A stretch of DNA of 8,929 nucleotides from Thermohalobaculum sp039185235 (GTDB lineage: Bacteria; Pseudomonadota; Alphaproteobacteria; Rhodobacterales; Rhodobacteraceae), in NCBI GenBank assembly GCA_039185235.1, contig JBCDAS010000178.1, positions 1-8,929 on the forward strand, written 5' to 3'. Below the pieces are notes generated by a model, which saw only the letters and a program-made list of their open reading frames with translations, ran no database searches and was not told where the DNA came from. This document shows positions 5,853-8,929 of the stretch, one piece after another (the stretch's first letter is position 1; each line of letters opens with the position of its first letter). The position numbers and the translations under genes were made by a program.

Positions 5853-7097
5853 ATGAAACGCTATTCGGAATTTGCCGTTGCCCGTGAGGCTCTGCGCTAT
5901 CACCAGGGATGGGAGCGCGCTTGGGGCAATCCAGAGCCGAAAGGCAAGTATGACGTGGTGATCGTCGGTGGCGGTGGTCATGGTTTGGCGACGGCGTACT
6001 ATTTGGCCAAGAACCACGGCATCACAAACGTCGCGGTGATCGAAAAAGGCTGGCTGGGCGGCGGGAACACGGGGCGCAACACGACGATCATTCGGTCAAA
6101 CTACCTGCAACCTGCGTCGGCGGCAGTCTATGAGCTCAGCCGCAGCTTGTATGAAGACCTCTCGCAACAGTTGAACTTCAACATCATGTTCAGCCCGCGC
6201 GGCGTCATGATGCTGTGCCAAACCGAGCATGAGTTGCGGGCGATGAAGCGCACCGCCCATGCAAACCGGCTCGCTGGGATCGATACCGATTTGGTCGGAC
6301 CCGAGAAGGTCAAAGAGGTCTGCCCGATCATCAATATCGATGGTCCGCGCTATCCGGTCCTAGGTGGCCTCTGGCAGCCCCGTGGTGGAACGGCGCGGCA
6401 TGATGCGGTGGCCTGGGGCTATGCCCGGGCGGCCTCTGCTCTGGGCGTCGATATCATCCAGCAATGCGAGGTCACCGGTGTCGACAGCTCCAATGGCAAA
6501 GTCATGGGGGTCCAGACATCCAAAGGCCCGATCAAATGCGAGAAGCTCGGCATCGTTGTTGCGGGCCATACCGGTGTATTGGCCGAGATGGCGGGCTTCC
6601 GGATGCCGGTCGAAAGCGTAGCGCTCCAGGCGCTGGTCTCCGAGCCGATCAAACCCTGCATGGACATCGTGGTCATGGCCAATACGGTCCATGGTTATAT
6701 GAGCCAATCGGATAAAGGTGAGATGGTGATCGGCGGTGGCGCAGATGGGTTCAACAACTACACCCAGCGCGGCTCCTTCCAGCATATCGAGGAGACCGTG
6801 CGCGCTTTGACAGAGACTTTTCCGATGATCAGCCGTCTCAAAATGCTGCGCCAATGGGGTGGTATCGTTGATATGACCGGTGACCGCTCACCAATTATTG
6901 GCAAAACCCCGGTCGAGGGCATTTTCATCAACTGTGGCTGGGGCACCGGCGGGTTCAAGGCGATCCCAGGCTCTGGCTGGGCAACGGCTGGTTTGATCGC
7001 TAAGGGCGAAGATCCCGTCGCGGGACCGTTCGGTCTTGATCGCTTTACGGAAGGTCGGATGATCGACGAGAGCGTGGCGGCGGCGGTTGCGCACTGA
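5853..7097 (+). CDS. soxB: Heterotetrameric sarcosine oxidase, beta subunit
   Basis: Cytoplasmic flavoprotein subunit carrying the sarcosine-oxidising site. The complex converts sarcosine, tetrahydrofolate and oxygen to glycine, methylene-tetrahydrofolate and hydrogen peroxide. The protein has 414 residues, normal for the family. YDVVIVGGGGHGLATAYYLA (33-52) is the dinucleotide-binding fold with GGGGHG, and E64 ends the second strand. GWLGGGNTGRNTTIIRSNYL (67-86) is highly characteristic of SoxB. ARHDAVAWGYARA contains His183, the likely residue for covalent FMN attachment. GEMVIGGGADGFNNY and CGWGTGGFKAIPGSG near the C-terminus complete the DAO fold. The ATG at 5853 is chosen because AGGAG lies 7 bases upstream; a GTG at 5832 would lengthen it without support. 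Normally soxD and soxA follow directly; here soxD starts about 1 kb later. Confidence 0.95.
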   Translation: MKRYSEFAVAREALRYHQGWERAWGNPEPKGKYDVVIVGGGGHGLATAYYLAKNHGITNVAVIEKGWLGGGNTGRNTTIIRSNYLQPASAAVYELSRSLYEDLSQQLNFNIMFSPRGVMMLCQTEHELRAMKRTAHANRLAGIDTDLVGPEKVKEVCPIINIDGPRYPVLGGLWQPRGGTARHDAVAWGYARAASALGVDIIQQCEVTGVDSSNGKVMGVQTSKGPIKCEKLGIVVAGHTGVLAEMAGFRMPVESVALQALVSEPIKPCMDIVVMANTVHGYMSQSDKGEMVIGGGADGFNNYTQRGSFQHIEETVRALTETFPMISRLKMLRQWGGIVDMTGDRSPIIGKTPVEGIFINCGWGTGGFKAIPGSGWATAGLIAKGEDPVAGPFGLDRFTEGRMIDESVAAAVAH

Positions 7098-7130
7098 TCA
7101 TGAAGTCTGCCGGTTAGAGCGGTCCCTGAC

Positions 7131-7340
7131 CTACTCGCGGTCTCTAGACCTTTCGCCCCAATGGCTGGAGAAGCCCAATTCGCTTGGCTGATGCCTGGCT
7201 GGACTTTTGCGCCTGCTGGCGACGAGCTGATAGACCAGTCCGAAAATAAGCCGCGCGACAAAGAGCAGTAGAAGCGACATCGCGACCTGGTGTGTGATGG
7301 GCGCTTCGTTCCAAAAAGCGAGCCAATCCGGCTCGCTCAT
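7131..7340 (-). CDS. Small single-pass membrane protein, third of a tandem set (unknown function)
   Basis: From the first normal ATG (7340) this is a 69-residue protein: MSEPDWLAFWNEAPITHQ, then a hydrophobic helix VAMSLLLLFVARLIFGLVYQL, then a basic tail with RRK and RHQ. An alternative GTG start at 7343 adds one residue. Neither start has a Shine-Dalgarno. The frame stays open another 48 bases upstream and encodes AKFLKAPETE, matching the beginnings of the two upstream small genes. A GGGAG lies 6 bases before the ATA codon that occupies the start position. The complete product would then be 85 residues, with its helix at about 36-56. The basic tail suggests an outward N-terminus and a cytoplasmic C-terminus. 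I do not recognise the family. It converges with soxB, leaving 33 bases between the stops. Confidence 0.55.
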   Translation of the reverse strand: MSEPDWLAFWNEAPITHQVAMSLLLLFVARLIFGLVYQLVASRRKSPARHQPSELGFSSHWGERSRDRE

Positions 7341-7388
7341 CACGGCAGCGGTCGTTTCTGTTTCGGGTGCTTTTAGAAACTTGGCTAT
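7341..7388 (-). other. Upstream extension of the third small gene with ATA in the start position
   Basis: On the minus strand GGGAG is followed after 6 bases by ATA GCC AAG TTT CTA AAA, reading (M/I)AKFLK in frame with the downstream gene. The two neighbouring small genes start ATG-GCG-AAG-TTT (MAKFVK) and ATG-GCT-CAG-TTC (MAQFKK). Either ATA is used as a rare start codon, or an ATG has mutated and translation now begins at the weak sites 48 bases downstream. An in-frame stop upstream (TAA, with no ATG, GTG or TTG between it and ATA) excludes a longer protein. Confidence 0.5.
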
Positions 7389-7412
7389 GACAAGCTCCCG
7401 GAAGCAAGGTTA

Positions 7413-7435
7413 CGAGAAAGCACGAAGTTTTCTCG
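7413..7435 (-). terminator. Hairpin directly after the stop of the 54-residue gene
   Basis: CGAGAAA and TTTCTCG form a 7-base stem around a 9-base loop, adjoining the stop codon of the second small gene. No run of U follows, so intrinsic termination would be inefficient. It may instead protect or cleave the message between the second and third small genes. Confidence 0.3.
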
Positions 7436-7600
7436 CTAACGCGCATTCTTACCGAACACAAAGCCGATCGCCGCAACGACGAGCAACGTAACCAGCGCAT
7501 ATGTGAACGTTGAGATCGTGTCGCCATCTGTGATCCGTGACACGTGTAGAAACTCAATTGGAGTTTCGCCGACCTGAGAATTCTTTACAAACTTCGCCAT
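7436..7600 (-). CDS. 54-residue single-pass membrane protein, second of a tandem set (unknown function)
   Basis: The ORF begins at an ATG preceded by GAGGT 5 bases upstream. The product starts MAKFVKNSQVGETPIEFLHV, continues SRITDGDTIS, then a clear membrane helix (about 31-50, TFTYALVTLLVVAAIGFVFG) and a four-residue tail KNAR. The layout (a short polar N-terminus starting MAKF-x-K, a helix starting near residue 31, a short basic end) is shared with the genes on both sides. Codon use and the ribosome site argue for a real gene despite its size. No known family is recognised. About 126 bases separate it from the first small gene, and an AT-rich inverted repeat lies in that gap. Confidence 0.65.
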   Translation of the reverse strand: MAKFVKNSQVGETPIEFLHVSRITDGDTISTFTYALVTLLVVAAIGFVFGKNAR

Positions 7601-7642
7601 GGAACCTCACGCAACCAAGAAACGTTCTATGACCCTCACTAC

Positions 7643-7676
7643 CCAATATGCGTAAATTTAACTTAAATTGCATTGG
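7643..7676. promoter_or_regulatory. AT-rich inverted repeat, putative operator or promoter of the second small gene
   Basis: A perfect core AATTTAA-C-TTAAATT (7655-7669) is nested in an outer imperfect repeat, CCAAT at 7643-7647 and ATTGG at 7672-7676, with GC steps between. Its high AT content stands out from the surrounding GC-rich DNA. It lies 43-76 bases upstream of the start of the 54-residue gene, where a promoter and operator would be expected. A hairpin between genes is the alternative; without a U run it is not a typical terminator. Confidence 0.4.
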
Positions 7677-7726
7677 AAGACCAGACTGAAGCGATCCCAA
7701 CACTACTAGAAGAAACTCCTGACCAG

Positions 7727-7951
7727 CTATTCGCCTCGATGCTTTGGGTGAAATCCCTCGATATCTTTCGATTTCGGATCGCGTTCCCACATACCGAACA
7801 CAAATAGCAGAAAAGCGAGGACCCCAACCCCCAGCAAAATCAGCCAAACCGGAACTGTGGTTCCCATCAATTCCACGGATGTTGTCCAAAGAGGCGACGG
7901 AGCAACTGATTCGCCTTCACCAGCGCCTGGGACTTTTTTGAACTGAGCCAT
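7727..7951 (-). CDS. 74-residue single-pass membrane protein, first of a tandem set (unknown function)
   Basis: The ATG has a strong Shine-Dalgarno (AGGAGGG, 4 bases upstream), the best in the small-gene cluster. The protein reads MAQFKKVPGAGEGESVAPSP, then LWTTSVELMGT, a membrane helix at about 33-53 (VPVWLILLGVGVLAFLLFVFG), and a charged tail WERDPKSKDIEGFHPKHRGE. It is transcribed away from soxD, 170 bases from its start. The MA-Q/K-F-x-K opening and the helix position match the next two genes, so the three look like divergent paralogues or parts of one complex. No enzyme motif or cysteine is present. I do not recognise it; possibilities include accessory subunits of a membrane complex or a small regulatory membrane protein. 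Confidence 0.75.
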   Translation of the reverse strand: MAQFKKVPGAGEGESVAPSPLWTTSVELMGTTVPVWLILLGVGVLAFLLFVFGMWERDPKSKDIEGFHPKHRGE

Positions 7952-8121
7952 AAGACCCTCCTATCACGGTCACTCGCGTTAAAGTGGCGCAAAGGTCCAG
8001 CCTTCGCAAGTAGATACGGGGTCGCGGACCGGCGATCAGGTGACGGGTCCAGACAGCCTGTTGCATTGCGGTCATGCGATCTGCGACCAGAACATGCGAG
8101 GAGGCCTGCGAGGAGACAGCA
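7952..8121. other. Divergent gap between the small membrane-protein cluster and soxD
   Basis: 170 bases separate the start of the 74-residue gene (minus) from soxD (plus). Promoters for both directions may lie here. I see no clear -35/-10 pair; on the minus strand TTGCGA and CTTTAA are spaced 19 bases apart, which is poor. No riboswitch consensus is recognisable. Confidence 0.35.
8095..8118 (+). repeat. 12-base tandem repeat duplicating the soxD ribosome site
   Basis: TGCGAGGAGGCC is followed immediately by TGCGAGGAGACA, identical over the first nine bases. Each copy carries GAGGAG. The second copy sits at normal distance from the soxD ATG; the first is about 18 bases away and would be too far to act. 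It may be a replication-slippage duplication. Confidence 0.6.
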
Positions 8122-8442
8122 ATGCTGGTTCTGATCTGCCCCTATTGTGGGGTCGAATGCGAAGAAACCGAGCTTACACCGGGGGGTGAGGCGCATCTCA
8201 CGCGCTATGGTCCCGGCTCGAGCGATCAGGACTTTGAGAGCTATCTCTTCTATCGCAAGAACCCGAAAGGCGTGCATTTCGAGCGTTGGCGCCACACATA
8301 CGGCTGCGGCAAGTGGTTCCATGCCGCGCGTTGCACAGTGACGCTCGAGGTGTTCGGAACCTACAGCGCACAGTTGATCAGGCCACCGGCGGAGTTGGTC
8401 GCAAGAATCCAAGAGAAACGACCGGGTTGGGAGTGCTGGTGA
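8122..8442 (+). CDS. soxD: Heterotetrameric sarcosine oxidase, delta subunit
   Basis: Small zinc-binding subunit of sarcosine oxidase, 106 residues. MLVLICPYCGVECEETE gives Cys6 and Cys9, and RWRHTYGCGKWFHAARC gives His58 and Cys62. Together these form the zinc site known from SoxD structures. YLFYRKNPKGVHFERWRH and the C-terminal PAELVARI are family-typical. The start at 8122 is supported by AGGAG 6 bases upstream; an in-frame ATG at 8074 adds 16 residues without family similarity. The stop and the soxA start share one base (TGATG), so the two are translationally coupled. Because soxB is about 1 kb upstream with opposite-strand genes between, soxD and soxA need either read-through or their own promoter in 7952-8121, where I see no convincing one. 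Confidence 0.93.
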   Translation: MLVLICPYCGVECEETELTPGGEAHLTRYGPGSSDQDFESYLFYRKNPKGVHFERWRHTYGCGKWFHAARCTVTLEVFGTYSAQLIRPPAELVARIQEKRPGWECW

Positions 8443-8929
8443 TGGGGCGTCTGAGCGAAGGCGGTCGGCTGATCGACCGGACACAGAAAATCTCGTTTGA
8501 GTTCAACGGCCAGACGCTGTCGGGTTTTCAGGGCGACACGCTCGCCTCGGCTCTGCTTGCGAATGGCAAAAAGATGGTGGGCCGGAGCTTTAAGTACCAC
8601 CGACCTCGCGGCATTGTTGCATCAGGCGCGGAAGAGCCAAATGCGTTGATGGGCGTCGGTCGCGGCCCGAAATTCGAGCCAAACCAGCGTGCGACCACCA
8701 CAGAGCTTTATGACGGGCTGGCGGCGGAGAGCCAAAACCACTGGCCTTCGCTGGAGTATGATATCGGCGCGGTGAATGCGGCGGTGGCGAGCGTGGCGCC
8801 GGTCTTCTCGGCGGGGTTCTACTACAAGACCTTCATGTATCCACGCGCTGCATGGAAGCACGTCTATGAGCCCTTCATCCGGCAAGCGGCTGGCCTCGGC
8901 AAGGCGCCCAAGGAAGCGGATGAGGACAC
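8442..8929 (+). CDS. soxA: Heterotetrameric sarcosine oxidase, alpha subunit, N-terminal part
   Basis: The first 162 codons of a gene that continues beyond the window (the family is around 1000 residues). The start MGRLSEGGRLIDRTQKISFE leads into a 2Fe-2S-ferredoxin-like fold (FNGQTLSGFQGDTLASALLA), with the very conserved GRSFKYHRPRGI at 47-58 and EEPNALMGVG at 64-73. In the complete subunit this domain precedes an NAD-binding oxidoreductase domain and a C-terminal GCV_T-like folate domain, which takes the formaldehyde produced at the SoxB site. No frameshift is visible in this part. soxG (gamma) would be expected downstream. Confidence 0.95.
   Translation, partial: MGRLSEGGRLIDRTQKISFEFNGQTLSGFQGDTLASALLANGKKMVGRSFKYHRPRGIVASGAEEPNALMGVGRGPKFEPNQRATTTELYDGLAAESQNHWPSLEYDIGAVNAAVASVAPVFSAGFYYKTFMYPRAAWKHVYEPFIRQAAGLGKAPKEADED

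Noticed and set aside
7144..7557. A 137-codon minus-strand open frame covering two of the small genes
   Set aside because: It reads a different frame, is rich in Arg, Ser and Cys as shadow frames are, has no membrane or domain pattern, and lacks a ribosome site, while the small-gene frames have shared N-termini and helices.
7867..8484. A long minus-strand open frame opposite soxD
   Set aside because: It is the shadow of soxD and soxA codons in GC-rich DNA and conflicts with the strongly supported soxD and 74-residue genes.

Overview
The window looks like chromosomal DNA of an alphaproteobacterium of the Rhodobacterales (Roseobacter-type). The evidence is the GC-rich coding, the style of DusA, CcmI, RuvX and DUF1289, and the heterotetrameric sarcosine oxidase genes. 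This placement is inferred from protein resemblance only.

Region 1 (1-496) is a decayed mobile-element border. The end of an IS3-family insertion sequence (1-121, with the start of orfA on the minus strand) sits inside a tyrosine-integrase gene on the minus strand (122-381). That integrase also carries a frameshift. The remnant lies just upstream of dusA, whose 5' end is a known integration target.

Region 2 (497-2307, plus strand) holds dusA (tRNA-dihydrouridine synthase A) and a PhyH-type Fe(II)/2-oxoglutarate dioxygenase, joined by an ATGA overlap.

Region 3 (2304-5428, minus strand) is a compact run transcribed from right to left: ccmI (cytochrome c biogenesis), ruvX (YqgF-type), a DUF1289 Cys4 protein, and a membrane-anchored retropepsin-like protease. 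The first three genes overlap by ATGA junctions. The protease and the dioxygenase converge on a shared CTAG palindrome.

Region 4 (5429-5852) is a long divergent intergenic region between ccmI and soxB.

Region 5 (5853-8929, plus strand) encodes sarcosine oxidase: soxB, soxD and the start of soxA. The complex would oxidatively demethylate sarcosine, passing the one-carbon unit to tetrahydrofolate, as part of glycine betaine, creatine or methylated-glycine catabolism. About 1 kb of opposite-strand DNA (7098-8121) separates soxB from soxD. It carries three tandem minus-strand genes for tiny single-pass membrane proteins. All three begin MA-K/Q-F-x-K and have the membrane segment at almost the same place; in the third, the position of the start codon is occupied by ATA. 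I do not recognise this small-protein family, and it is the best candidate here for an undescribed system.
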